Position numbers and translations under genes: made by a program | The notes under the pieces: generated by a model | The model's input: only the letters and a program-made list of their open reading frames with translations | Databases searched by the model: none | What the model was told of the DNA's origin: nothing | Assembly: GCA_903898215.1 (NCBI GenBank) | Contig: CAIUEQ010000288.1 | Coordinates: forward strand, 1 to 42,297 | DNA length: 42,297 bases | Direction: 5' to 3' | From: an uncultured Bacteroidota bacterium | Lineage (GTDB): Bacteria > Bacteroidota > Bacteroidia > UKL13-3 | Shown here: piece after piece, positions 25,687 to 35,914 of the stretch | Position numbering within the stretch: the first letter of the stretch is position 1 | Layout: each line of letters starts with the position of its first letter

Positions 25687-28600
25687 TTGAAAATTCAGTT
25701 CAAACATTATTGGTTATTACTTACTGCAGGGCTTTTGGCTTTTTCATTACTGGTGTGGCTCGAGCATAAACAAAACAGTAATGTTGAATTTCAAACTCAA
25801 AAAGCTTATTCCGAAACACAAAGGATCATCAATGAGAAAGAGTTAACCTTCGTAAAAATTACCAACAAATTAATTCCTGATTCATCAAAACTTCAACGCA
25901 ATTGGACTTCCATTATTGAAATTGCTCATGATGAAAATATTATTATTCAAGTTTATAAAAACGATACCATAATTGTTTGGAGCAGCAATGAAATTGATAC
26001 CAAGCAATGTTTAAGTGAATTTAAAACCGGGTCGAGTTTTTATCAGGGTGTGAATGGAAATTATTTAGCCTACAAAAATACAACAGGCTCTTTTTCCTAT
26101 GTTTTGCTGTATGCGATAAACTCTAATTATGCGTTTAAAAATCAATACATCAATAATCATTTTAATACCGAGCTCTCATTTATAAAAGATGGTTTTGTAC
26201 TTCCAAAAGCTGTCGAAAATTTTAAAGACATTAAAGACATCACAGGAAATTATCTTTTCTCCATACAAATTTTTACGTCTTCAGAAAAAATAAATCATGC
26301 CATTTCCATCCTTTTATTGATTGTAATCTTAATCAATTTACTGCTCATACATTTAATTGCTAGGAACTATATTCAAAAATATTTTTGGCAAACATCTGTC
26401 ATCTTTTTTGCAGCATTTTTTATTATTCGTTGGGTTAATATTTATTTCCAATTGCCTGTTTCCATTTATGAAATAAAATTGTTTGACCCTTCTATTTATG
26501 CTTCATCATTGTGGTTTCCGTCACTCGGAGATTTATTGATTGATACCATTATTTGTTTTTGGTATTTGATTATTTTAGAAAATGTGTCTTCCAAAAAAGC
26601 TAAAACTGAAGCTGCTACTTCAGGAATAAAATGGTTTTGGGTAAAATTTATTTCATTATTATTACTTTCTCTTGCAAGTGCTCACCTCGCATTCAGTTCA
26701 ATTAAAAGTTTAACCATCGATTCGCAGATATCTTTTAATGTGAGCAATTTTGCTTTAGTAAATCAGTTTACTCTTGTAGGAATTATTGTTGCTATTCTAT
26801 TACTATTATCGGTGTATTTTATATGCAGAAATTTTGTAAGAACTACTCAAAGTCGTGATGAAAAAAATATAGCATTGATGGTTAGTGTTGGAGTTTTTAT
26901 CACTCTTACTTATACCCTCTTTGTAAAATATTATTTCAAAACAGATACCTTTCAATTACTGCTTCCGGTAAGCATACTCGCAACCTTCATCCTGTTTAAA
27001 CTTTTTATCAAACAGCTAAATCGCTTCCCTCAATATTTTGTTGTCGTATTTATTATTTCAGGATTTATCTCCATCACAATTACTCATTGGGTGAATATTA
27101 AAGAAAGGGATAATAGGAAACTATTTGCAGGAAAACTTGTCACGCAAAATGATATTACTACAGATTATTTTTTAAGAACAATTGAGAAAAAAATAGCCGA
27201 TGATAAAAATATCACAGATTATTTTTTGTACTTTTTTACAAAATCAAAATTTGAAAAACGTATCAAACAGCTATATTTTACAGGATATTTAAGCAGGTTT
27301 GAAGTAAGTGTTTTGGATTATGATACTTTAGGTTTTGACCTGAAACAAAAAAATTCGTACAGCTATTCTCAGATAAATAAAACCTACGAAAAACAAACTC
27401 TCGAAACCATTGATACCTATTTCAGATACATCAATGGAAGTTCAACCTTAAAAGGATATTTGGCAAAATTTACGGTTCAGAAAAAAGGAAACCGTGTAGG
27501 ATATTTATTCATTTTATTGCAACCAAAATTAATTCAGGATGAAAACAGATTTGATGAATTACTAATTGAAGGCTTTCGTCAAAATAAGAAGAAAATATTT
27601 GATTATTCGTATGCCGTTTATAAAGATAAACATCTGATTTTTCAAAGTGGCGATTATCCCTATCGAATTACAAATACCTGGGGTGAAGCTAGAGACAGCT
27701 TCAGGTTTTTTACTGAGAATAATTTTGATCATGTACTTTTTACCGATTCACAACCTCTTACCATTGCTGTTAGTAAACCTGCCGATTCAGTGATTCAGAG
27801 TGTTGCTTTATTCTCTTTTATATTTACGTTTTGTACGTTAATTCTGATTTTCATTTTATTTATTTACATCGGTATCAATGCGAAGTTTTTCAGGAAAAAT
27901 AAATTGCTGGAAAATTCATTCTCACGTAAAATCAGAAATGTTTTTAACCATTTTCTGTTGGTAGAAAATCCTGATATTTTATACATACGTACACGAATTC
28001 AAACTTCAATTATTTTCATCGTATTTGTTACGCTAGCGTCAACATCCTATTTCACTGTTTCATTCATCACTCAAAAATACAATAGCCGACAAACGGAACG
28101 ATTGATGAAAAAATTACGCAACGTGGCAATCACTATCGAAAATGAAAATATCACCGAGATGGATGATAAATCAAGTGGTGAGCTCGAAGCGTTTATAAAC
28201 CAAATAGCAGATGTGTATGACACTGACGTAACTTTGTATGATGTAAATGGAAAGGTAATGGCTTCAAGCATTGGAAAAATTTATGATGAAGGAATTGTTT
28301 CAGAGTTGATGAATCCTGGAGCATTTTTTCATCTCAATTTTTTAAAAGAATCACAGTTTAGCCAGAACGAAAATATTGCAGCATTGGATTTTCAAGCAGC
28401 ATATTCACCGGTATTCAGAAAAAAATCAGAACTTTTGGGTTACCTGCAACTTCCATATTTTAGTCAGAAATCAGATCTCCTCAATGAAATTTCTTCTATC
28501 ATCATCGGCTTTATAAATTTGTATGTTCTGTTATTTATCATCATCGGAATTATCGCTTATTTAGTTTCACGAAATATTTCTTATCCGTTAATTCTTATTC

Positions 28601-29415
28601 AACAAAAATTATCACGCACCGTTTTGGGAAGTAAAAATGAACCCATCAACTGGCATCGTGATGATGAAATTGGAGAACTTGTAAAACAGTATAATTCGAT
28701 GATCTTACAACTCGAGGAAAGCGCAAAAAAACTTGCTGAAACTGAACGGGAAGGCGCTTGGAGAGAAATAGCCCGACAAATAGCTCACGAAATAAAAAAT
28801 CCACTCACACCGATGAAGCTTAGCATTCAACACTTGCAAAGGGCTTTTAAAAACAAGGATGAGAATATTGAAGATAAAATAAATCGCACAACAAATTTAT
28901 TGGTAAACCAAATTGATACGTTAAGTGAACTTGCAACCGAATTTTCATCGTACGCAAAAATGCCTGCACCGAGTTATGAAAAGTTAAATGTAAAAAACTC
29001 ACTCGATCAACTTGTTGAACTTTATAGTGCCAATACCGACACCAAAATATTTTTAGAATGTGATGATCACATAGAAATAAATTTCGATCGTTCATACCTG
29101 AGCAGAAGTGTTGGAAACATCGTTAAAAATGCAATCCAGTCGATTCCTGAAGACAAGGAAGGAAAAGTTGAAATTACTGTTACCGAAGATAATGAAACCA
29201 TCACCATCAACGTTAAAGACAACGGTAGTGGTATTACTGATGAGCAAGCTGAGAAAATATTTATGCCCTATTTCAGTACAAAAATAAGTGGCATGGGACT
29301 CGGACTACCATTGGTAAAAAATATGATAGAAAGCGGAGGAGGAAAAATAAGTTTCAAAACAATGCTGGATATCGGTACAGAATTTACAATTACACTACCA
29401 AAGAATACAACCTGA
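25687..29415 (+). CDS. Polytopic NtrY-like sensor histidine kinase
   Basis: A 1242-residue membrane kinase. The start is TTG (25687): an in-frame stop precedes it at 25678 and the first hydrophobic segment follows at once, so no ATG fits. Hydrophobic runs suggest about 12 membrane helices: one at 8-24, a cluster of about eight between 205 and 475, two around 705-730 and 775-800, and one near 940-965, with extracytoplasmic sensing regions between. A HAMP-like linker then leads to the NtrY-type histidine box WREIARQIAHEIKNPLTPMK (His1034), the N box VKNAIQS, DNGSGI and GMGLGLPLVKNM. It lacks a receiver domain and no regulator is adjacent. Its stop overlaps the next ATG (TGATG), so it is translationally coupled to an outer-membrane protein. 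Confidence 0.9.
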   Translation: MKIQFKHYWLLLTAGLLAFSLLVWLEHKQNSNVEFQTQKAYSETQRIINEKELTFVKITNKLIPDSSKLQRNWTSIIEIAHDENIIIQVYKNDTIIVWSSNEIDTKQCLSEFKTGSSFYQGVNGNYLAYKNTTGSFSYVLLYAINSNYAFKNQYINNHFNTELSFIKDGFVLPKAVENFKDIKDITGNYLFSIQIFTSSEKINHAISILLLIVILINLLLIHLIARNYIQKYFWQTSVIFFAAFFIIRWVNIYFQLPVSIYEIKLFDPSIYASSLWFPSLGDLLIDTIICFWYLIILENVSSKKAKTEAATSGIKWFWVKFISLLLLSLASAHLAFSSIKSLTIDSQISFNVSNFALVNQFTLVGIIVAILLLLSVYFICRNFVRTTQSRDEKNIALMVSVGVFITLTYTLFVKYYFKTDTFQLLLPVSILATFILFKLFIKQLNRFPQYFVVVFIISGFISITITHWVNIKERDNRKLFAGKLVTQNDITTDYFLRTIEKKIADDKNITDYFLYFFTKSKFEKRIKQLYFTGYLSRFEVSVLDYDTLGFDLKQKNSYSYSQINKTYEKQTLETIDTYFRYINGSSTLKGYLAKFTVQKKGNRVGYLFILLQPKLIQDENRFDELLIEGFRQNKKKIFDYSYAVYKDKHLIFQSGDYPYRITNTWGEARDSFRFFTENNFDHVLFTDSQPLTIAVSKPADSVIQSVALFSFIFTFCTLILIFILFIYIGINAKFFRKNKLLENSFSRKIRNVFNHFLLVENPDILYIRTRIQTSIIFIVFVTLASTSYFTVSFITQKYNSRQTERLMKKLRNVAITIENENITEMDDKSSGELEAFINQIADVYDTDVTLYDVNGKVMASSIGKIYDEGIVSELMNPGAFFHLNFLKESQFSQNENIAALDFQAAYSPVFRKKSELLGYLQLPYFSQKSDLLNEISSIIIGFINLYVLLFIIIGIIAYLVSRNISYPLILIQQKLSRTVLGSKNEPINWHRDDEIGELVKQYNSMILQLEESAKKLAETEREGAWREIARQIAHEIKNPLTPMKLSIQHLQRAFKNKDENIEDKINRTTNLLVNQIDTLSELATEFSSYAKMPAPSYEKLNVKNSLDQLVELYSANTDTKIFLECDDHIEINFDRSYLSRSVGNIVKNAIQSIPEDKEGKVEITVTEDNETITINVKDNGSGITDEQAEKIFMPYFSTKISGMGLGLPLVKNMIESGGGKISFKTMLDIGTEFTITLPKNTT

Positions 29416-32400
29416 TGAGGAAATTTTTTGTGTTTGTATTTATGATTATAGTTTGCAGTGCAACAATGCATGCCCAGCAACTAAATAATATTCGAACAAA
29501 AACTTTTCTCGCTACCAACGACACCATTTTACTCGACTCTCAAATTATTTTTAAAGGTTCGGTTTCAATAAGCTCTAACGAAAAAATATTGATAGAATCG
29601 GTCGATTTCAAAATTGACTATCTCCATTCCCAACTCATCATCCTGAATATTCCTTTGAACACAAAATTACAAGTTCAATATAAAGTACTGCAGCTTGATA
29701 TAGGAAAACCATACGCACATAAGGATAAAAAAATTATTCAGAGAGAATATTACGAAACAAGAAATCCATTTTTATACACTCCCGATGCATCAAATAAAAT
29801 TGATATTTTTAAAAATGACGGATTAAAAATGAATGGAAGTTTATCTCGTGGATTGGCTTTTGGAAACAACCAAAATGTGGTGCTAAATTCAAATTTAAAC
29901 TTACAACTTGCCGGAAAATTAAATAACGATATTGATATTTTAGCTGCAATAAGTGATGAGAACAATCCCATTCAACCTGAAGGAAACACACAGCAATTGC
30001 AAGATTTCGATAAAGTTTTTATACAGTTGAGTAAACAAAAAACAAAATTGATCGTGGGTGATTTCGAAATGAAACGTCCTCAAAATAGTTACTTCATGAA
30101 CTATTTTAAAAAATCTCGTGGACTCGAATTACAATCGGCAATTGACATAGGTAAAAATGGTGTGCTAAGTTTTAGTGGTGATGGTGCATTATCGCGTGGA
30201 AGATTTTCAAGAAATGTAATTAATGGGGTAGAAGGAAATCAAGGTCCTTATAGATTAAGCGGTGCTAATGGTGAAACTTTTCTGATCATCGTTTCGGGAA
30301 CTGAAGTGGTGTATTTGGATGGAGAAAAATTAAATCGTGGAGAACAAAATGATTATGTGATAGATTATAATTCCGGTACAATTTCATTTATGCCGAAACG
30401 ATTGATAAGCCAATACAGTAGGATCATCGTGGAGTTTCAATATTCCGATAAAAACTTTTCTCGTTCTGTTTTTCATTTTAATACCGAGTACGAACAAAAA
30501 AATGCTTTCCGCATACGTACAAATTATTTTATGGAACAGGATAATAAAGATCAGCCATTATTACAAAATTTAAACGATACCGATAAGGCCATTTTAGCTT
30601 CTGTGGGAAATAATTTAGATCAGGCTCTTGCTCCAAGTGCAACTAAAACTAATACCTTTTCTATCAGCAAAATTCTATATCGAAAAATTGATACTGCAGG
30701 TTATTCAGGAATATATTTATTTACAGATAATGCAAATTCAGACACTGTTTTTTATGAACTGAGTTTTTCTTTTGTTGGTGCCGGAAAAGGAAATTATGTG
30801 CTTTCACAAAATCCTGCAAACGGAAGAGTATTTAAATGGATAATGCCTGTAGGTGGTGTAAAACAAGGGGACTACGAACCTGTAACTTTATTGGTGAGCG
30901 CTAAAAGAATGCAAATGCTGACACTCGGAGTTGATTTGCTGGCAGCAAAAAATTCAACGTTAAGTATTGAAGTTGCACATAGCGATTTTGATAAAAATTT
31001 ATTTTCAGATTTTGATAAAAAAAATAATGGAGGAAATGGAATAAAAATAAATGGCAGCAATATTATTTCGCTTGAAAATAAACCTAAAGATTTCTGGAAT
31101 TTAAAAACAGAAGCAAATTATGAATTTGTAGATCAAAATTTCAGATATGTGGAACGCTACAGAAATGTGGAGTTTGAAAGAACATGGAACAGACAATTAA
31201 ATAACCGGCAAACTCAGGATACAGGTTATAAAGAAAATATTTTTTCGGCAAAAGCTTCACTCAACAAATCAAGCATCGGAAGTATTTATTATCAAGTAGG
31301 ATATTATAATCGCGCTGCTGCATTTAACGGAATGCAAAGTTTTGCAGGTACAAATATTCATTTCCTGAAAAATATTTTCAACTCCGAATTTGAATGGATA
31401 TCATCTTCAAATAATACTTCAAATCAAATTTTAAATAACGATGTTACAAGATATAAAATTGATTATGGAAGAGAATTTTTAAAGATGATTGCAGGAGTAA
31501 AATACGAATCTGAAAAAAGTAATTTCAGAAGCAATGCCGACTCGTTACAGAATGGAAGTTTTTATTATAACCAAACAACATTTTACCTCAAAAACAGCGA
31601 CACCACACAACTTAGATACAAAGTTGATTATGCACAACGTCAGGATTTTTTGCCAAAAATTGCGGATTATTCAACAGCAAGTTTGAGTAGAAATATTAAC
31701 GGAACAATTGAGTGGTTGCAAAAAAACAATAACAGGCTTTCTGGAAATTTTACTTATAGAGATTTTATTGTTAGCGATACCAACTTCACAAAACTGAAAC
31801 CCGAACAAACAATTTTATCTAGAATAGAATACGATTATCGTTTTTTAAAAAAGGTATTTAGTGCAAATACTTATTTGCAATTAGGTTCGGGAAATGAATT
31901 GAGAAAAGATTATCAGTTTCTTGAAGTGCCCGTTGGACAAGGTATTTACGTATGGAAAGATTTTAACAATGACGGCAAACAACAACTCAACGAATTTGTG
32001 GTGGCATCATTTATCGAAAAAAATCAGGCAAATTTTATCAAAATATTTTTACCAACTACTTCTTCCATTCGTACCAACAGCAACCAGTTTAATCAAACAC
32101 TTAACATCAATCCAAATGTGATATGGAATAATAAAAGCGGATTGAAAAAATTTATTGCACGATGGAATAATCAAACGGCATTAAAAATTGACAGAAAGAC
32201 AACTGTCCTCGATAATCTGGATTTTTTAAATCCATTTAAATTAAATGTTAATGACAGCCAATTAATTTCTCTTTCGTCAGTGATACGAAACAGTTTATTT
32301 TTTAATCGTTCCGACCCAACATTTGGTTTCGATATCAACTACCAGGATAACAGAAATAAAATTTTCCAAACAAGCGGCTTCGACTCCAAACACCGCGAAG

Positions 32401-32918
32401 AAAAAGGTGCCAACGCAAGATGGAATTTTTCGAGAACCTGGGGAATTTCATGCGGTTTTAATTCAGGAACACGATCATATTATTCCGATCTTTTTAAAAA
32501 CAACGATTACAGCTATCAGTTTTATGAGGTAAAACCAAAACTCATTTATCAGGTGAATAAAAATTTACGGACAACTTTTTTGTTCAGCTATTTTGAAGCT
32601 GCAAATTTTTATAATGGAACACAAACAGGAACAAACCGCGAAGTTGGTGCAGAGGTAAGATACAATGTTGGCACAACAGGTGCAATCAATGGGAAATACA
32701 GTTTGTATCAGGTAATTTTTAACGGTGAAAATATTTCGAGCCCTGTTGGATATGATATGCTAAACGGGTTTACAGTTGGACAAAATTCTGTATGGAATAT
32801 CAGTTTCCAACAACGCATCGGAAGCAACCTGCAAATAAATTTAACTTACGATGGACGAAAATCTGAAAGCGCAAACATTGTGCATGTAGGCAGAATGGAA
32901 GCGAGGTATATTTTTTAG
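29415..32918 (+). CDS. Large outer-membrane beta-barrel protein of unknown function
   Basis: A 1167-residue exported protein (signal peptide to about residue 20, ...SATMHAQQ). Near residue 141 it has GSLSRGLAFGNNQ and NLNLQL, then PEGNTQQLQDFDKVFIQL (188-205), segments that resemble part of the T9SS translocon protein SprA and a group of uncharacterised Bacteroidota proteins; at under half of SprA's usual length it is not SprA itself. A further domain contains LIIVSGTEVVYLDGEKLNRG and DYNSGTISFMPKRLI, and the rest is amphipathic beta strands ending in an aromatic residue (MEARYIF), as in outer-membrane barrels. ATG overlaps the kinase stop codon. Function unknown. Confidence 0.82.
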   Translation: MRKFFVFVFMIIVCSATMHAQQLNNIRTKTFLATNDTILLDSQIIFKGSVSISSNEKILIESVDFKIDYLHSQLIILNIPLNTKLQVQYKVLQLDIGKPYAHKDKKIIQREYYETRNPFLYTPDASNKIDIFKNDGLKMNGSLSRGLAFGNNQNVVLNSNLNLQLAGKLNNDIDILAAISDENNPIQPEGNTQQLQDFDKVFIQLSKQKTKLIVGDFEMKRPQNSYFMNYFKKSRGLELQSAIDIGKNGVLSFSGDGALSRGRFSRNVINGVEGNQGPYRLSGANGETFLIIVSGTEVVYLDGEKLNRGEQNDYVIDYNSGTISFMPKRLISQYSRIIVEFQYSDKNFSRSVFHFNTEYEQKNAFRIRTNYFMEQDNKDQPLLQNLNDTDKAILASVGNNLDQALAPSATKTNTFSISKILYRKIDTAGYSGIYLFTDNANSDTVFYELSFSFVGAGKGNYVLSQNPANGRVFKWIMPVGGVKQGDYEPVTLLVSAKRMQMLTLGVDLLAAKNSTLSIEVAHSDFDKNLFSDFDKKNNGGNGIKINGSNIISLENKPKDFWNLKTEANYEFVDQNFRYVERYRNVEFERTWNRQLNNRQTQDTGYKENIFSAKASLNKSSIGSIYYQVGYYNRAAAFNGMQSFAGTNIHFLKNIFNSEFEWISSSNNTSNQILNNDVTRYKIDYGREFLKMIAGVKYESEKSNFRSNADSLQNGSFYYNQTTFYLKNSDTTQLRYKVDYAQRQDFLPKIADYSTASLSRNINGTIEWLQKNNNRLSGNFTYRDFIVSDTNFTKLKPEQTILSRIEYDYRFLKKVFSANTYLQLGSGNELRKDYQFLEVPVGQGIYVWKDFNNDGKQQLNEFVVASFIEKNQANFIKIFLPTTSSIRTNSNQFNQTLNINPNVIWNNKSGLKKFIARWNNQTALKIDRKTTVLDNLDFLNPFKLNVNDSQLISLSSVIRNSLFFNRSDPTFGFDINYQDNRNKIFQTSGFDSKHREEKGANARWNFSRTWGISCGFNSGTRSYYSDLFKNNDYSYQFYEVKPKLIYQVNKNLRTTFLFSYFEAANFYNGTQTGTNREVGAEVRYNVGTTGAINGKYSLYQVIFNGENISSPVGYDMLNGFTVGQNSVWNISFQQRIGSNLQINLTYDGRKSESANIVHVGRMEARYIF

Positions 32919-32967
32919 GAAGTAATTCATGGAATCTGATTAAGAAAAAATTTATAATCAGATTTTC

Positions 32968-33065
32968 AGATTACTCACTTTGTTTGGAATTCATGCTAGT
33001 AATTGGATGGCGCGAATATCCGCCAACGACAGAGATTCCAAATACGCTAAGCGATTGAGGAATCC
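32968..33065. repeat. Decayed copy of the 27-bp-ended repeat element
   Basis: A left-end-like stretch (32968-32990, AGATTACTCACTTTGTTTGG), a weak central hairpin around TTGGATGGCGCGAATATCCG (33003-33022), and a right-end-like stretch ending GAGGAATCC (33057-33065). It sits in tandem just before a well preserved copy. Confidence 0.6.
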
Positions 33066-33102
33066 ATTTATTAGGTGGAAAGATTTCACGTTTTGAATTG
33101 AC

Positions 33103-33224
33103 AGATTCCTCACTTTGTTCAGAATGACAATGCACTAATATTTAGTTGGATTGGTGGGCGCTTCGCACCCGCCAATCCAAACCCTTGAATAATTGACTGT
33201 CATTCCGAACAAAGTGAGGAATCT
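33103..33224. repeat. Palindromic MITE/REP-like element, copy 1
   Basis: A 122-bp element with 27-bp inverted ends (33103-33129 and 33198-33224, one mismatch; left end begins AGATTCCTCACTTTGTTC) around an internal hairpin at 33146-33180 (TTGGATTGGTGGGCGC, loop TTC). It lies between convergent genes and has no coding capacity. With the decayed copy it fills the 335-bp gap 32919-33253, in which I see no gene. Confidence 0.85.
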
Positions 33225-33253
33225 AAACTTGAATTATGGCAGAGCTTTATTCT

Positions 33254-34363
33254 TTACTCAACCGTTGCGGCATATTTTGCAAAAAATTCTTTCCAGTTTA
33301 CTTTTCCCTGAGCAGTTCCTAATCGTATAATGATTAAATCTTTGTTGGGATTTACATAAATAAATTGTCCTAAATTTCCTTCTGCATAAAAGGCATGGTC
33401 AGCATCATTTTCGTATAACCACCATTGGTATTTAAAATAATTAACACCCCCATTTGTAGCATCAGGAGTTAAAGATTCTTTTACCCATTTTCCAGGAACA
33501 ATTTGTTTCCCATTCCAATTCCCATTTTTTAAATACAGTCTTCCAAACTTAGCATAATCGCGGGCACGCGCATTGATGCAACAAAATGTTTTTTCCATTC
33601 CATCATTTTTGTCGATGCTCCAACTTCCGTCAAATTCAGTTTCGATTGGGAACCAAATTCTACGTTCAAAATAATGAGTGATATTCTCATTTTTTAAAAC
33701 GCGTTGTAAAATCAATCCTAGAATTTGTGTTGAGCCACTTGTGAAATCAAAAACTTTTCCGGGTTCTCTTTTTAAAGTTAGATGCAACGTATTATGCTCT
33801 AAATTTTTTCCATAATAAAAAGTTGCAGCTTCTCCCATCGGATCCGATGATGTTTCGCTAAAATCAAGCCCCGATGTCATTTGCAATAAATGTTTAATGG
33901 TAACTTTTTCGAAGCCATTCTTTTTCAGCTCAGGTATATAATTGATAACAGCGTCATCAACTGACCCTATCAACCCATCTTCAATAGCACAACCGATTAG
34001 TGCCGATGTATAACAATTTGCCATCGAAAAGGAAGGAACAATGGATGATGAATCATATCCCTCAAAATATTTTTCGAACAATACTGTATCATTTTGAATG
34101 ATCAAAAAACCGATGGTACTATTATCCTTTAAAAACTTTTCAAATGGAACTTCCTTTCCCTGGATATTAAGAGCTGCCGGAACTTGCGCTTTCATTGGTC
34201 GTCCTTTTGGGAAAATAAAAGGTTGATTATTTGCATGAAGATCCCTATTTGGGAAAATTTTATAATCGTTCATTCCTGGTGTTTGGTGAACAACAGATCT
34301 TCCAATCTGACATGCCGAAAGGATAGCAAATAAGGCAACTATTGAGTTAAATTTTAATTTCAT
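33254..34363 (-). CDS. Serine-hydrolase/beta-lactamase-family lipoprotein, catalytic residues missing
   Basis: A 369-residue lipoprotein (lipobox LSAC, Cys18) of the class C beta-lactamase/esterase superfamily, in the 6-aminohexanoate-dimer-hydrolase-like branch. The fold is evident from FSMAN-CYTSALIGCAIEDG, the LLQMTSGLDFSE block, ARDYAKFGRLYLKNGNWNGK and a C-terminal INPNKDLIIIRLGT-type strand. The nucleophile Ser113 is kept, but the SxxK lysine is Asn116 (codon AAT at 34018-34016), and the YxS/N tyrosine is Phe207 (DFTSG). Both bases that activate Ser are therefore gone. The frame is intact and long, so it may be a binding pseudoenzyme rather than a decayed gene. Divergent from icd, with 213 bp between. 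Confidence 0.88.
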   Translation of the reverse strand: MKLKFNSIVALFAILSACQIGRSVVHQTPGMNDYKIFPNRDLHANNQPFIFPKGRPMKAQVPAALNIQGKEVPFEKFLKDNSTIGFLIIQNDTVLFEKYFEGYDSSSIVPSFSMANCYTSALIGCAIEDGLIGSVDDAVINYIPELKKNGFEKVTIKHLLQMTSGLDFSETSSDPMGEAATFYYGKNLEHNTLHLTLKREPGKVFDFTSGSTQILGLILQRVLKNENITHYFERRIWFPIETEFDGSWSIDKNDGMEKTFCCINARARDYAKFGRLYLKNGNWNGKQIVPGKWVKESLTPDATNGGVNYFKYQWWLYENDADHAFYAEGNLGQFIYVNPNKDLIIIRLGTAQGKVNWKEFFAKYAATVE

Positions 34364-34511
34364 GTTTCGAACTAAATTGAACGCAATTTAAAAAAGGATA
34401 AAAGAATGCAAAAGCAACTTATACACCAATCACTCCTGCTTAACTATCATTTTTTATCATTTTGTATAGTTTTTGAAACTCTTTTGTATGATAAAAATCA
34501 AAATTCCTGCT

Positions 34512-34542
34512 CTTGAAATCTGACTTCATTTATCTAATATTG
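34512..34542 (+). promoter_or_regulatory. Candidate icd promoter
   Basis: CTTG (34512-34515), a gap of exactly 19 bp, then TAATATTG (34535-34542): one mismatch in each box against TTTG-N19-TAnnTTTG. The icd start codon lies 34 bp downstream. Confidence 0.4.
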
Positions 34543-34576
34543 CGCCCTCCTAATAGAATTTTAAACAAAAATTGAT

Positions 34577-35809
34577 ATGACAAAAATTAAAGTTGCCAAC
34601 CCGGTTGTTGAATTAGATGGTGATGAGATGACTCGCATCATCTGGAAATTTATTAAAGATAAATTGATTCTTCCTTATCTTGATTTAGATATTAAATATT
34701 ATGATCTAGGTATCGAACACCGTGATGCTACAAATGATCAGGTGACAATTGATTCGGCTGAAGCAATTAAAAAATATAATGTTGGTATCAAGTGTGCAAC
34801 AATTACTCCTGATGAGGCTCGTGTTGTTGAATTCAACTTGAAACAAATGTGGAAATCACCAAACGGAACTATTCGTAATATTTTGGACGGAACAGTTTTC
34901 CGTGAACCAATCGTTTGTAAAAATGTTCCTCGTTTAGTGCCAAACTGGACAGCTCCAATTTGTATCGGTCGTCATGCTTTTGGTGATCAATATAAAGCAA
35001 CTGATTTCGTTACTAAAGGAAAAGGAAAACTTACCGTTTCATTTACTCCCGAAGATGGAAGTGCTGCTCAAACTTTTGAAGTATATAATTTTAAAGGTGA
35101 TGGCGTTGCTCTTACTATGTACAATACAGATGAGTCGATTCGTGGATTTGCACATTCGTGTTTTAACACCGCATTACAGAAAAAATGGCCTTTATATCTT
35201 TCAACAAAAAACACCATCCTTAAAAAATATGATGGAAGATTTAAAGATATTTTCGAAGAAATTTATGAGGCAGATTATAAAGCAAAATATGCAGCTGCAG
35301 GAATTACTTACGAGCACCGTTTAATTGACGATATGGTTGCAAGTGCGTTGAAATGGAATGGAAATTTTGTTTGGGCATGTAAAAATTATGATGGTGATGT
35401 GCAAAGTGATACCGTAGCTCAAGGCTTTGGTTCATTAGGATTGATGACTTCGGTATTGGTAACTCCTGATGGAAAAACTATGGAAGCAGAAGCTGCTCAC
35501 GGAACTGTTACACGCCATTTCAGAGATCACCAAGCAGGAAAACCAACATCAACAAATCCTATTGCAAGTATTTTTGCATGGACACGCGGATTGGAATTCA
35601 GAGGTAAATTAGATAACAATCAGGAGTTGATTAATTTCTGTCATGCATTAGAGCAAGTTTGTGTTGAAACCGTTGAAAGCGGCAAAATGACTAAAGACTT
35701 AGCAATTTGCGTACATGGAAATAAAGTTACTCTTGGCGAACATTATTTAAACACTCAAGATTTTTTAGATGCGCTTGATACTAATTTGAAAATAAAATTA
35801 GGCAAATAA
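34577..35809 (+). CDS. icd: NADP-dependent isocitrate dehydrogenase, eukaryotic-type homodimer
   Basis: Oxidises isocitrate to 2-oxoglutarate in the TCA cycle. The 410-residue protein matches the subfamily that includes the human NADP enzymes rather than E. coli Icd: [14 protein letters not shown] at the N-terminus, [14 protein letters not shown], the isocitrate-binding [19 protein letters not shown], and [21 protein letters not shown] carrying a metal Asp and the catalytic Lys/Tyr region. The NADP loop contains [13 protein letters not shown]. Many Bacteroidota use this form. It stands alone, with a near-consensus promoter upstream and a hairpin/T-run terminator 27 bp after the stop. Confidence 0.96.
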   Translation: MTKIKVANPVVELDGDEMTRIIWKFIKDKLILPYLDLDIKYYDLGIEHRDATNDQVTIDSAEAIKKYNVGIKCATITPDEARVVEFNLKQMWKSPNGTIRNILDGTVFREPIVCKNVPRLVPNWTAPICIGRHAFGDQYKATDFVTKGKGKLTVSFTPEDGSAAQTFEVYNFKGDGVALTMYNTDESIRGFAHSCFNTALQKKWPLYLSTKNTILKKYDGRFKDIFEEIYEADYKAKYAAAGITYEHRLIDDMVASALKWNGNFVWACKNYDGDVQSDTVAQGFGSLGLMTSVLVTPDGKTMEAEAAHGTVTRHFRDHQAGKPTSTNPIASIFAWTRGLEFRGKLDNNQELINFCHALEQVCVETVESGKMTKDLAICVHGNKVTLGEHYLNTQDFLDALDTNLKIKLGK

Positions 35810-35835
35810 TCAATTTAAGAATTTATAGTTTTTGA

Positions 35836-35872
35836 AAAATCCTCAAAGCAATTGTTTTGGGGATTTTTTTAT
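35836..35872 (+). terminator. Terminator after icd; copy 1 of a 37-bp duplicated sequence
   Basis: AAATCC-t-CAAA pairs with TTTG-g-GGATTT around a short loop (GCAATTGT region) and ends in seven T residues. The same 37 bases recur exactly at 38100-38136. Confidence 0.85.
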
Positions 35873-35914
35873 TTACAGATTGAAATTAAACGGTCTAAAA
35901 TTTCATTTGCGTAT

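Noticed and set aside
29415-32918. Calling the 1167-residue protein SprA
   Set aside because: SprA is more than twice as long; only a limited segment resembles it.
32919-33253. Small protein gene or RNA gene in the gap before the hydrolase
   Set aside because: The gap is filled by two copies of the palindromic element; no start codon with a credible frame and no tRNA-like fold was seen.
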